A stretch of 64,000 bases of DNA from Arthrinium phaeospermum (Eukaryota > Ascomycota > Sordariomycetes > Amphisphaeriales > Apiosporaceae): contig QYRS01000002.1 of NCBI GenBank assembly GCA_006503535.1, positions 248,001-312,000 of the forward strand. The letters run 5' to 3'. Positions within the stretch are counted from its first letter, which is position 1; each line of letters begins with the position of its first letter. The position numbers and the translations under genes are program-made. The notes beneath the pieces were generated by a model. It worked only from the letters and a program-made list of their open reading frames with translations. It ran no database searches and had not been told where the DNA came from. This document shows positions 45,525 to 56,628 of the stretch, piece by piece.

Positions 45525-47297
45525 ATGCAACAACAAACAGGCTTCAGCAAGCCTTTGGGCGAGCGAGTCCCCGACACACGTCACGCCATCTCGGTCTCCC
45601 TTCCCAACTGGGACGATGTCGTTGCGTTTGCCGCCAAGGACCCGCGCGTCATGAACGCCTTGAAAGGAGGCTACCCCCGGTTCATCTTCCACAAACACGT
45701 TGTTGCAGTCTTCATGCTCTGCATCGAAATGTTCCAAAAGCAACGCCCCGCACTACAGACTGGCGTTGTAGAAATCACCAGCGGGGTAGGTTGTCTGGTA
45801 TTTCCATCCATCACCTACGCGGCGGACTGCCGGGAGTACATTGCGCGCAGCGCCGGGTCCCACCACAATCAAGCGACGGTTCGGCGATTCGACTTCTCCA
45901 TTCGTCGAAGGGTGGACCGTCTTGCAGACGGTGAAGAAGCGTCGAGATTCGAAAGGATGGACCTGTATGCCGTGTTCTACCCCGAACAGTATCACGATAT
46001 CGCACGGCGATTTTGGCGCATCTCTGGCACCGGCATCTCGTCACGGCTCGCAGAGAGTATACTCCAAGGAGCAGAGATCGAGACAACAGAACATGAAACG
46101 TATGACAGGAAGCTATCAAGCTCGTCCCCTCACCGTGTAATCCAAAGGCGCATTGCCAGCCTATTGCATGGAGGCGTCCCAATACCGCCAGACATATTGG
46201 AAGACGACGCAGCAATGTTCGATGTCGTACACCTATATCCTACAGGCATGGCAGCTATCTATAGTCTAACAAAGATTTTGAGGTCGTGGAGTGGCACCAA
46301 AGCCGTCGTCTTCGGCTTCCCCTACGACAGCACACTCCGCGTCCAGGAGTTATTCGCCAAAGACCACCTCTTCTATGGTCACGGCACAGCCGACGAACTC
46401 GACCAGCTAGAGGCCCATCTACAAGAAGAAAAGGAGATCCACAACCGTACTATCCAATACGTCTGGTGTGAGTGCACCTCCAACCCCCTGGTCCACACCC
46501 CGGACCTTGACCGCATCCGTGCCCTGGCCGACGAGTACGGCTTCCTAGTCATCATCGACGACACCATCGGAACCGCCGCCAACGTCAACGTCCTCGACGT
46601 CGCCGACATCATCGTGACCTCGCTGAGCAAGAGCTTCAACGGCCGCGCCGACGCCATGGGCGGCAGCATCGTGCTGAACCGGCTGCAGCCCCGCCACCAC
46701 GCCCAGCTCCGTCGGTTGTTCGCCTCCGAGGAGAACGCCGGCTACACCGACAGCTCGCTCCTCTACCACCGCGACGCCCGACAGATCGAGCTGAACAGCC
46801 GAGACTATCTGCCCCGCATCGCTACGATGAACGCCAACGCGGCCCGCCTCGTCGACCGACTGACGCCGTTGGCGGGTCCCGACCGGGCGCTCCAGCGCAT
46901 CTACTACCCGCGCAACGACCCAAACTATCAAGCCCGCATGCGCCTGGTCGAGAGGACGCGAGACGACGAGAGTGGTGACGACGGCTTCGTCCCGGGCTAC
47001 GGCGGCCTGTTCACGCTGGGCTTCGCGTCCGTGGGAGTGGCTCGCGCCTTTTTCGACGCGTTGGACGTGTGCAAGGGCTCATCATTAGGCGCCGAGATGA
47101 CGCTCGCGCAGCCGTATGTACAGACCGTGTTCCCGCGGAAGAAGGAGTGGGCGGCGCAGTACGGGCTGGACGAGGCTATTGTGCGCTGCTCGATTGGAGT
47201 GGAGGATGGGGAGGTCTTGGAGAAGATCTTTGGGGAGGCCATGGAGGCGGCGGAGAAGGCATTTGCTGGAGGTCCATGTGATGATGCCAGACGCTGA
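45525..47297 (+). CDS. Cystathionine gamma-synthase-type PLP enzyme
   Basis: This is an intronless frame of 590 residues. It shows the fold-type I Cys/Met metabolism signatures: LYPTGMAAIYSLTKIL (cofactor-binding turn), YVWCECTSNPLVHTPDLDRIRALADEYGFLVIIDDTIGT with the PLP-contacting Asp, and VTSLSKSFNG with the Schiff-base Lys near residue 369. In fungi this enzyme joins a homoserine ester and cysteine to form cystathionine in transsulfuration. The N-terminal 200 residues (SLPNWDDVVAFAAKDPRVMNALKGGYPRFIFH onward) are the extra domain typical of the fungal enzymes, which are longer than bacterial MetB. The start MQQQTGFSKPLGERVPDTRHAISVSLP fits the family N-terminus. An upstream in-frame extension lacks an ATG. 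Confidence 0.88.
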   Translation: MQQQTGFSKPLGERVPDTRHAISVSLPNWDDVVAFAAKDPRVMNALKGGYPRFIFHKHVVAVFMLCIEMFQKQRPALQTGVVEITSGVGCLVFPSITYAADCREYIARSAGSHHNQATVRRFDFSIRRRVDRLADGEEASRFERMDLYAVFYPEQYHDIARRFWRISGTGISSRLAESILQGAEIETTEHETYDRKLSSSSPHRVIQRRIASLLHGGVPIPPDILEDDAAMFDVVHLYPTGMAAIYSLTKILRSWSGTKAVVFGFPYDSTLRVQELFAKDHLFYGHGTADELDQLEAHLQEEKEIHNRTIQYVWCECTSNPLVHTPDLDRIRALADEYGFLVIIDDTIGTAANVNVLDVADIIVTSLSKSFNGRADAMGGSIVLNRLQPRHHAQLRRLFASEENAGYTDSSLLYHRDARQIELNSRDYLPRIATMNANAARLVDRLTPLAGPDRALQRIYYPRNDPNYQARMRLVERTRDDESGDDGFVPGYGGLFTLGFASVGVARAFFDALDVCKGSSLGAEMTLAQPYVQTVFPRKKEWAAQYGLDEAIVRCSIGVEDGEVLEKIFGEAMEAAEKAFAGGPCDDARR

Positions 47298-48468
47298 GCT
47301 CATGTGGCTAGAAAGCCAAAGCTTGACTACGAGACAGGGGTATTTGATATGCTCGATGTTCAAGCCGGTCTATCGGGCCAACTGCTGCCACCAGGGGACA
47401 AGCTCAAGGTTAACTTGAATCTTTTATGGCACTATACTCCAGTCGTAAGCAGACTTTGCGTCGCACCAAAGCCGAGTGGAACTTTAGGTCAAGTTGAGTT
47501 CTCACGATTGTTGGTTTCTCGGCTTCTTGTCAGGCTCACATCGTATAAAATTGGGCGATTCTCCTTCTGCATGTTCGTATCTTTCTGCTTTACCCCCTCA
47601 TGCATTCTGCATCAGAGCGTAGCAAGGTCTCGTATTTTTGAAAGTCGTTAGTATCCGATCTATGATGACCACGTTTGTCAGAAGCTATTCTGACCAAAGA
47701 GCGCTTTGTGATAGAGCACTCAATTCAAATCCCATTGTCTGAGATCCTGGCTTTCTATTGATTACTTAAGACCCTAGAGCGGTTACGCGTACCAAGTGGT
47801 ACTGGTCTGTAATACACTGACTTCCAAGACATTCACTTCTGGAGGTTTCAGCCATCGTCTCCAAAGACTTGCACTTGGCATTGAAGTGCCATATCATGGA
47901 ACGCTTCGTGCAGTATTGTTCACTTGATACACTGTTAAGAAACAATGTCATGTTTAGGATTCCAACTTATTCGTATTTCTCGTTGATGGTTTCAAGGTTT
48001 CTGGTTAGTTTCTCCATGCACACGCTTTTGTATCAAGCCTGCCTTGGCGCTAGTTAACGACACATCGCTGATAAGTTTTTGTAACCGTGAGACACCTCCA
48101 AGCACCAAGCACGTGATTATGAAACCGAGAGATGTTCTGCCAAAGAGGATAGAGGGAAAGAGCGGGTATAGTAGTGAAACTTGCTTAAACCATGCAGTGG
48201 TACCCTCATACAAGAAATTAGACTTGAATGGGGGAGAGGTGGACATGTCTTGGCTGCATCGCTCATGCAGCGGGAAAAGCGTTACTCCGAAAAAGGGGAG
48301 GGCAGTGAAGTGATTGGCGGCTACCCCCTCATGCAATGTTGCCCAACGCCGACCACGCTCTCTACTCCAGATTCTCAACCTTCCGAACATTAATATCTAT
48401 CTGAATATACTCAAACCGTTCAACTCCTGTATTAATACACGTTCTAGGCTATAGAAGCTAATTTAATA
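47298..48468. other. Intergenic, left flank of the transposon
   Basis: About 1.2 kb with ordinary base composition that becomes AT-richer near 48380. Short frames show no domain. This may hold remains of a decayed gene, but nothing can be supported. Confidence 0.5.
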
Positions 48469-48470
48469 TA

Positions 48471-48515
48471 AAATTAACCCCCCCCCCTACGCACCACCCC
48501 TATTACGTATTAATT
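48471..48515 (+). repeat. Left terminal inverted repeat
   Basis: The first 30 bases match the reverse complement of 50341-50370 apart from one G-to-A change and the shorter C run. From 48501 the match continues only if C-to-T and G-to-A changes are allowed (CTATTACGTATTAATTA against CTACTGCGCACCAGCCA). Confidence 0.85.
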
Positions 48516-50325
48516 ATGCAACGCGTTTTAATTTAATTATTAATTACTTTTTTATATATATATTTTTTTAATTTTATTATAATAATATTATTTTATATTA
48601 TTTTTATTACTTTTTTTCTCGCTTTTTATTAATATATTTATTAACCGTTAATTATATAAGAAATTTATTATTAAATAAATCCTAGTTAGCGATACCCTTT
48701 ACGGAATAGCCCGAGTATACCGCGTTACGTATTAATTTTTTAAATGTCGTTTTTTAAATATATAAATTATAAAAAAAAAATTAATCTTTTTAAATTCTAT
48801 TTAAAGTTTAAAAGAATTATTTAATTAATTAAATAATGTTATAAATTAAATTAAAGTTTATATTTTTAATAAACCGATTTCGATTTTATATATAATAAAT
48901 TTTAAAAATAGCCGGTTTACGTTATATTTTTAATAAAAATAATATATTAAATTTATCGTACGAAATTTAACGATCCGATTAATTAAAAACTTATAAATTA
49001 AAATATAATGCGTTAACGGTATATCGTTAAACAATTTAAGCTTTTTTTTAATCGATTTAATTTAGAAAACGTTAAAATATACCTTTAAAATATATTTATA
49101 ACGTTAATAAAATAAATATTATTATAAAGTTTAAAAATAACTTATTAATAATAAGCCTTATTAATATAAAAAAATATTTATTAAAAACTTTAATAAATTA
49201 AATTAAATAATTATTAGTTATTTATTTAATTATTTTATAACGTTAATATAAATCGTATTTTTATTAAAGATTTTAATTAATTTTCGAAATAATAATTATA
49301 TAATCGATTAATTAAAAAATTAATTAATACTTATTAAATTTTTTATAATAAATTTAATATTTTTAAAGTTTTTTAAAGTATTAAATATAATATTAATAAT
49401 TTTTAAAGTAATAAAAATAGCCCTTTTAATTATTAAAAGGTATTATTAATAAAAGTAATTATTTAAAAATTTAAATTAATTACGAAAAAAAATTCTAATT
49501 ATTTATTAATTAAATTTAATATTAATTTTAATAAAAATAGCCTTTTTAATATTATTTTAAATTTATATAAATTTTTATAATTTAAAATTATTATAACCTT
49601 TTTATAATAAGCTTATTTTATATATTCCCGGAATTTCCGTTTTAAAATATTAAAAAGATCGAAATCGAAAGATTAAATTATTTAAAAAATATAAATTAAA
49701 AAATAATTCATTTAAATTTTATTTATTAAATATTTTTATATAAATTTTTTAATAATATAAAACTTATAATCGTTAATAATAAAATAACGTTATTATTTAA
49801 AATTATTAAGCTTTATTTTTAAAATATATATATATTTTAAATTATTTTAATAAAATAAGATTATTAATTTATTTATTAAAGCTAATTATAAACTTTTAAT
49901 TACCGATTTTAAAGTTAAACTTATCTTTAAACTATTATTATTAAACCGATTTATCCGCGAATATTATTAATAAAGGGATAATTTTTTTAAAATTATTAAT
50001 ATATTTAATTATAATTATTTTAAATAAAAAAAGGATTATTAAATATTATATAATTATTTCGGTATTAAATATCGAATTTATTAAATTATTAAATATAATA
50101 CGAATTAAAAAAGGTATTTAAAAGGAAAAAAAGGTATCGATAAAATTAAAAGCTACGGAATAAGAATTAATTATAATAAAATTAAATAATAAAAGCGAAA
50201 ACGAGATAAAAAATTATATCGAAATTATTATATAAAAAAGTAACTTAATTAATATATTCGTTAATTTATTATATTTTATCGCATCGTGGTGTTATTGCTG
50301 GATGGTGTTGCGAATTGGCTGGTGC

Positions 50326-50370
50326 GCAGTAGGGGTGGTGCGTAGGGGGGGGGGGGGGGGGGGTTAATCT
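50326..50370 (-). repeat. Right terminal inverted repeat with 19-G tract
   Basis: This end is unmutated and GC-rich. The homopolymer of 19 G (50345-50363) is longer than the 10 C on the left, so its length may vary by slippage or sequencing error. Confidence 0.85.
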
Positions 50371-50541
50371 TACACCCGAGCATTCTCGAGCACTAGCGAT
50401 AGACAACTTGTCTCCGGCAGGGCCCAACTACCACATCTCTTTCCGAACCCCGACAGATACCCCCTATCCCGCAGATCGCTACACTGTAATTTTCGTAATC
50501 ATGCCGACAAGTACTCCGAAAACCCAACATCCCTAGTATCA

Positions 50542-51354
50542 GTGAGCAACCGAATCCTTGACACGATTACGAGAGCCTATGGCCTGTGGCAAGATGGCAA
50601 TGATCCCGGGGATGTCTGGATAATATTCATCAGAACTCGCAGCCCTATGGACGGTTTAGCCTCACCGCGCATCCACCACGCGGAGGGGTTGGCAAAACAA
50701 TGTGGGCATCATAATCCAGTGATATTCCGATACGAGTTTGTGGTCGAGGAGGCCATTCCTGAGCATTGGGTAGAACACAGGGTATCTCTCAAGACATTGA
50801 TGGATCGGGGCCTCGATTGGGAAAAGCATCTTCCAAGGTATCGCCCCGACGAATTGACGGTTGGCTCGCGTAGATCAAGTAAGGGCTATTGTGTGCGGCA
50901 AAAGCCCCGAATCTCTCTGTATCACCTTCGGGATTCTGAATCTAAAGGGCACCGAAGTTGCGCATCGGCATGGGAGATCGGTCACTCTCTCAGCTGCATT
51001 ACGCGGTGCTTTGGGGCCAGAGCACTCATGGGATGGATCACGAAGCAGCTTTTGCAAGACTTGTTCCTGCCGGAGGGGCTGGGATCAGGCGAGTTGACGA
51101 TACATTGCGGTGGTATCACCTCTGCGACAGTCATTTATGGTTCCGAGCAAGCGTTTGATGAGGGCACGGGGTTTATGCTGCTTGACTGGGTGACCAGTGA
51201 TGATTTCATTGCGGACTTTGGATATTACGAGGATGAGAAAGAAAGGTTGATGTGGAGATATATGGACAACGAGGAAGGAGATGAGGCACAGAACCAAGCG
51301 ACCACCGAGGAGCTCGAACTTCTCGAAGTTGAAGCTGTGGACATGGGGTTTTAG
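50542..51354 (+). pseudogene. 5'-incomplete hypothetical gene next to the transposon
   Basis: The frame encodes about 270 residues and has no ATG at its 5' end; the first upstream codon in frame is GTG. The translation has ordinary protein character: FRYEFVVEEAIPEHWVEHRVSLKTLMDRGLDWEKHLP, then FGARALMGWITKQLLQDLF, and an acidic end. The pattern of strand, HxVS-L and FGAR reminds me of an unnamed family of fungal secreted or intracellular hypothetical proteins. An intron acceptor (CCCTAG at 50530-50535) may join it to an upstream exon, but none was found in the 160 bases between the transposon end and this frame. The gene is therefore either truncated by the insertion or has its first exon beyond the element. 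Confidence 0.45.
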
Positions 51355-51742
51355 GTGTTACCAGCTCTATGCCCGTTGCAACCTCTAGACGATGTCATAT
51401 GATGTGTCTTGTGCTTGCTGTCAGTTGAGTAACATGCAAGTCGTCCAGCCGCTTACAGGCCAGGCAATTCCGTGATCACAGAGACATCGATCAGGGTCAA
51501 TATCTCATAGTCAATTTGTTCACTTCACTGTACTTCAAGGTCGGGTGCCCATCAGATATCATCAAATGCCTATTACAGAACAGATCCAAAAGGTTCGTTT
51601 GAGTACATCTCATTTCCTCTCGAACGCCTCTACAGTATTTGTACACATTGGCAGTCTATCCTCCAGCGGCGCTCAGGGTGGTGTTTGGAATAGACAATCA
51701 TGTGTGGCTACAAAGCCTTCTCAAATCCTCGATCCCAGCTGG
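51355..51742. other. Convergent intergenic spacer
   Basis: The 3' flanks of the incomplete gene and the minus-strand F-box-like gene meet here. Nothing else is seen. Confidence 0.55.
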
Positions 51743-52531
51743 CTATCGTAACTCACTACCCGGTCGAGCATGAGTACCAACAGCATTAGCTCTCCTATCC
51801 CGCCGCTTGATCTCCCACTGCGGCAACATGTCCTCGGCGCCCCGAAGCGAGACCCGCTCCCAGGAGATGGTCAACTCCCCCCTAGCGCCTTCCGGCAAAA
51901 GTCCCACGAGCGGTTTTAGCAACTGCTCTTCCCGCCCTTGCCACCAAACCCGCCAGGACCACGGTACCCAGATCTCCAACCGCACCCATCGGAGATTCGA
52001 AAACCGGCTCAACGAGGTCCAGGTCCTGCCCCACACGCCGCTTATCCCGTCCACTACGTAGTCCCCATCGTCGTAATCCACAGCGATGGCCGTCGACGTG
52101 TGGGTCTGCCGGCGAAACGTCAGGACGTTTTTCGGATCGGTCAGGGACCAGAAGAAATCCAGCCGCCGCAGCCACTGCGCGCCGACGCTCGCCGCCAGCA
52201 GCCGGACGGCGTCCGCGTCGTCCACCCAGAAGGTCTTGGCGCCGTACAGCAGGGGCAGCCCCTCGTCGCGGGCGCGCCGGCAGGAACACAGCAGGCTGAG
52301 GACGCGGGCGGCGCGGAAAGTGGTGAGTTTTGGTCCCCCTCTATAGTACGGTAAGATTTGCAGCTTGGGCGGGGATTTATGAGTGTGGAGAACCAGCTTG
52401 GGCAGGCTCGCGACGAGGACGAGGTGGAAGATGGCATCGCGCAGCTCCGGGGGCAGCTTGGCGAAGAGCGGGGATTGGGTCTGGGGGTGCGGGGTTGGCA
52501 CTGGGCGTTTGGAGCGGAAGAGAGAAGTCAT
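51743..52531 (-). CDS. F-box/DUF7730-like protein
   Basis: This is a single-exon gene of 262 residues. After a basic leader, FAKLPPELRDAIFHLVLVASLPKLVLHTH gives the helix-turn typical of fungal F-box-like (DUF7730-type) proteins: LP.E(L/I)R..I(F/Y) followed by a short strand and LLCSCRRARDEGLPLLYGAKTFWVDD, the usual LL.(T/S)CR...E..P.LY block. A later FSNLRWVRLEIW strand is also characteristic. It has no leucine-rich repeats or other recognition domain. The family is very large in ascomycetes and mostly unstudied, with a possible ubiquitin-ligase adaptor role. It lies 1.4 kb from the transposon. Confidence 0.75.
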   Translation of the reverse strand: MTSLFRSKRPVPTPHPQTQSPLFAKLPPELRDAIFHLVLVASLPKLVLHTHKSPPKLQILPYYRGGPKLTTFRAARVLSLLCSCRRARDEGLPLLYGAKTFWVDDADAVRLLAASVGAQWLRRLDFFWSLTDPKNVLTFRRQTHTSTAIAVDYDDGDYVVDGISGVWGRTWTSLSRFSNLRWVRLEIWVPWSWRVWWQGREEQLLKPLVGLLPEGARGELTISWERVSLRGAEDMLPQWEIKRRDRRANAVGTHARPGSELR

Positions 52532-54738
52532 GGCGTGGGGTTATTGGCAATTGGCAGTTGACAAAGATGAGAGAGGATAAGTGGAATTTGAAGTACGGCA
52601 TTGGAAGATTTAGGAGAATTGGTAACTGTCAGTTACCCGTCTCCCGCTAATAAATACCCTCTCGTGGTTGGCTGTTGCTACGAAAGAGACAGGGGTTGTC
52701 CTTGCTTGACTGCTTGAGTTTGGGGCCTTAAGCACTAACAAAGATCTTGTTGGAGGCTAGGACCAACTGCATTGGGACGGCCCGGCGGAGCCACACCTTA
52801 TGACGGGCTGGCTGTGGACTCACCATAACGACCGCTTCTTAAGAGGTCTGCAGTCGTTTCAGGGAACGCAAGGGGTAATGCAGGACCGAGCAATATATCG
52901 TTCGTATTCCATGTTGTATGCGTTCGCACAAACGCTAGTCAAAAGTCCGTAATCTCGGACCTGAAGCTCGGTCTTTTGCCCGGCTGGTTTGCGTCTCACC
53001 AACCTTGCCCATCTCGAAATTGGTCAGGTACAGCGATGGCACATTGGTGGTTTGCAAGCCTGATGGCCCAACCAATTGTACCTAATTTACTAATGTAAAA
53101 CCCAAACTGGTTGTTGCCCTAATTAGTTACCACGATTCATGTCTGCTAAAAGCTTGTCGCAGAGCTTATCTTCGGTTCTCTCGGAAACTCTATGGCCTTG
53201 TATCCGGCTCTACTACAGGCTCTGTACGCGTATCCCCCTATCTTAAGGCGAAGGCAATACCATTAACATATAAGTTGGCAAGGTAGGTGAAGAGACAGTT
53301 CTTGACATGGTAGTTGTCTAATGGCCATTGGATTTAACACGCAAAAACTGATGTCTAATCAAGGCTAATATCTTGGTAGTAGTTTCCGCTGGGCCCATCC
53401 TGGCGGTCCTGATACTTGCTACTAGGGGCTATCAGAGGAGTATGCAAGTAATGGGAATCAGTCAGGGACTCGCTCGCCGAACTGGGATCCAACGCCCAAC
53501 AGTGATTCGTCCTGTGTCTTCTGTTTGCTGGCTTTGGAAGACTTGCTGGCCTCTCTCTTCCTAGGCTTGGTCTTGTCGGCAAAAGGTGGATAAGCTGGGT
53601 GAGCTGGGTGACGATAGCTGACACTTCCGGTTTGAGCTTGAGTTGAAGGCCTGGATACTGTGAGTAGATGTACGTAAACATAGATACAATGAGAAACAGT
53701 ATATGGTGGTCTTAGAATCCAGAATAAGAGCACTTTCTAATATAATGGTGATGTGTATTTCAAAGCCAAAGTGACCGGGATACCCTCAGTTGTTTATTGT
53801 AAGGGCAAGTGGGAGAACTCAACACATACTTATACACGAGCAACTCGGCAATGAGACACTAAGTACCACAGTACGGGTACTTAGCAGACTTCGGTGAGCA
53901 CGAAGTTACCAATACAGGAAATTTGATACTTTTTGGCCGCCCCTTGAACACGATTTGTAGAAGCAAAACGCCCGCTCCTTTGATTGTCTTAATTCTGGTA
54001 AAGAATCGGCAATGGAGTGTCCTGCCGGGGCAATATACTACCGTGCGGCTTCCTTGTGTGTAGATCCCAGTTGACTAATACAACTGTGGACCTTTCTAAT
54101 TGGCTCGATTCTGGATTGACATGCAAAACACAGCTGAATCTTGCAGCACGTAGCCAGAAAAACGCCTCCAGTACCCCAAAAAATTTGGAGCTATAAGGCT
54201 AAAGACCGCTGACCACCCGGCATTAGCGAAATTGAGAGTTACCTTTTGATTGGTTCGGCTTTTGGTCGAGATACCAAGACTGCTGAAACTTGCAGCTGCA
54301 GTCAGGGTGGTGTGAGCCTCGTTGGAGCCACGGCTTCCAACAGCCGGGGGCAAGTTGCAGTAAGGCAATCTACGTACTGCCTGAGGTCGTTTTGGACGAT
54401 CTCTGCATTGCCGGCGCCTTCCGCTTGCCATCACTATTCGCGTCACCTAACTTAACTTGGCTAGATTCCGACGAAATGCATAAACACAACGCAACACGCC
54501 AATTTTGGGCAACTCAAGTCGGGTCATGATCGCTCAGTAATAGAGATTACGCCACATCTGTTGCCGCCCAGGATGTAACCATAAGCATGTAACCCCCAAT
54601 TTCTTCACCAGCCTCGTCCGACGCAGTATTTGTCACCCTCGTACCTTAGTTACGGCTTTGAAGTCGACGAAAAGACGGTATTCGTTACAACGTGAACTGG
54701 CTTTACAATGCCTCCAGCTGTCAGTTATGCTGGCCCTT
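52532..54738. other. Gene-poor 2.2-kb interval
   Basis: Many short frames exist on both strands, but none has a domain, a plausible intron chain or consistent codon bias. The base composition is more AT-rich than elsewhere. Decayed repeats are possible, but no terminal repeat pair was found by eye. Confidence 0.5.
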
Positions 54739-56628
54739 CTAGTAGATATAAACCTGTAGGCATCGTTAGTAAGTGCCAGTTGACTCTCAAGGGCGGCAGG
54801 CAACTTACAAACTCATCGTTCTGTCGATCCGTCAAATCCAAAAACGCATTTTCGCCAATCCGCGTGTGAGCGGCCCCGGCCTCTACCGCCTCAGTCGCCT
54901 GATCCGTTTTTCCACCACCACTGTTACTGTCACCCCCAACCGAAGAGTCCGCCACAACGCCCCCAGCGTCGTCGTCGACAGCCTCATACCTGTCCTCCAT
55001 GCTAGTATCCTTGATATGAGCAGGCTTGCCATTGCGCACCCGCCGCTTCGACTGGAGCCGGTTGAGGAACAGCAGGTTGACGACCTGCAGGACGGCGCAG
55101 GCGGCCAGCGCGACGAAGATGCCCAGCACGGCCCGCAGGCCGGGAAGGTAGGCGGGCGCGTCTTTCGCGTTGAAGAGCAAGGGGCCGATGATCTGGCCGG
55201 CGGAGGACCCGGCGTTGTAAATGGCCATGACGGCGGATTTCTTGGTGGTGCCGGCGGTGTTGCCGACGATCCAGGTGACGATGATGGGGTTGACGCCGTA
55301 CATGATGGCCAGCAGATAGTAGCCCACGAGGAGGGGGTCCTTCTGCGCGGCGTCGCGGGGCAGGACGTAGAGCATGACCGTCCCCGCGATGGGCGGCAGG
55401 GTCAGCAGCACCAACACCACAGACTTGACGCGGAACCGCTGCGCGGCGATAGACGAAATCATGATGACGACCCACTGGATGGCGCCGAAGGGGATGTTGA
55501 GCAGCGAGGTGCGGTACTTGTCGTAGCCGAGCCCGCTGAGGATGATGGGGCCGAACGTGTTGGTCACGCTGGCCGCCGCATTGAGCAGCAGCGACATGGC
55601 GAACCAGAGGTACGTCTTGGGCTCCAGCAGCATCTCCCGCACGTGCGCCCACTTGAACTCGCTCGAGCCCGTGCCCGTCTGGTTGGCGCGCAGCCGCTCG
55701 ATGGCCTTGGGCTTGTCCGCTTCGGCCAGGAAGCGGGCCGAGGGGATGTCGGCGTCGAGCTTCCAGGCGACGAAGGGGGCGGTGACGACGGTCAGGAGGC
55801 CGACGAAGAGGAAGATGCTAGATTTTTGTAAGTGTGTAAATAGGATACAGACAGAGGTTTGGTCATGTCTGCAGGTGCTCACATTTGCCACGATTCCAAT
55901 CGGTCAGATTTGATCATTCCCAACCCATACGACAGCGCCGACGCCGCCATGGTCGAGAGGCCGTTGGTGCCGTACCACGTCGCGATGCGAACAGGTTGCT
56001 CGGCGCGACGGTACCACTGCGAGGTAATGACGCCAAATAAGGGCAAGCAGCCAGCCTCGAACAGGCCGAGGAAGAAGCGGGTGGCCATCAAGTCGCCAAA
56101 GTTGCGGCAGGCGGACATGGCGGTCTGGGCGACGCCCCAGCCCAGGATGAGGCACGGCATGAGGACGCGGTGCGGCACCCGGACGATGAGGAACGACAGG
56201 AAGGGCTGCGAGATGAGCTGGGCGATGGGCAGGATGGAGCCGACGAGGGAGTACTGGTCGCCGACCAGGCGCGTCGACTCGCGCAGGCCGAAGGTGGCGG
56301 CGTAGCCCAGCACCGACTTGTCGAGGATCTGCAGGAAGTAGACCCAGGTCAGGATCACGAGGATGACCTTGTCCGTCTGCCGGCGGATGCGTTTGTTCTA
56401 TTGCAGACCGTATTAGCAGCCGTTAAGGGTCCGTCTTGTTTTACAGCAGAGTCTACTCACGTCTTCCTCCGTCACCGTCACTCGCCCCGCCTCACTGAGT
56501 ATCGCCAGTGCCCTGTCGCCGTGCGGGTTTCCAATGAGCGCATTTCGAGAGTTGGCGGATACGGCGTGTCTCAGCTTGCTACCGGAGGCTCCTGCCTGGT
56601 CTCTAATTCTACGAAACATATCTGCCAT
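54739..56628 (-). CDS. MFS transporter, allantoate permease (ACS) family
   Basis: There are four exons, 56628-56461, 56397-55883, 55817-54809 and 54753-54739, giving 568 residues. TM1 VILVILTWVYFLQILDKSVLGYAATFGL, the LVGDQYSLVGSILPIAQLISQPF block, GWGVAQTAMSACRNFGDLMATRFFLGLFEAG and SQWYRRAEQPVRIATWYGTNG are signature segments of the fungal anion:cation symporter group (Dal5/Tna1-like). NTAGTTKKSAVMAIYNAGSSAGQIIGPLLF is the matching C-terminal-half motif. The last exon is only 15 bases and restores the family ending DLTDRQNDEFVYIY. Substrates in this group are ureido or carboxylate anions such as allantoate, nicotinate or biotin precursors. The specific one is unknown. A Gly/Asp-rich stretch lies in the cytosolic tail. 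Confidence 0.9.

Larger units (their letters stand above)
48471..50370. mobile_element. RIP-mutated Tc1/mariner-type DNA transposon
   Basis: A 1900-base element is bounded by terminal inverted repeats: left A(A/G)ATTAA, a run of 10 C, then CTACGCACCACCCCTA. The right end is its reverse complement with a run of 19 G. Both ends abut a TA dinucleotide (48469-48470 and 50371-50372), the target duplication of Tc1/mariner elements. The length matches the Fot1/Pot2/pogo-like group of fungal transposons, which is the likely class. The interior (about 48510-50280) is extremely AT-rich and carries no open frame. In the 180 bases 48901-49080 the plus strand has 16 cytosines, of which 11 are CpG and only one CpA. 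This is repeat-induced point mutation or a similar process. No transposase is left to read. Confidence 0.85.

Noticed and set aside
53355..54446. Short frames in the 2.2-kb gene-poor interval
   Set aside because: None has domain resemblance or a workable intron chain. A decayed repeat is possible but no repeat structure could be shown.
54773..55831. Plus-strand frame of 352 codons over the ACS transporter
   Set aside because: The minus-strand transporter has clear motifs and introns here. The plus-strand translation is an Asp/Gly/Val-rich shadow.
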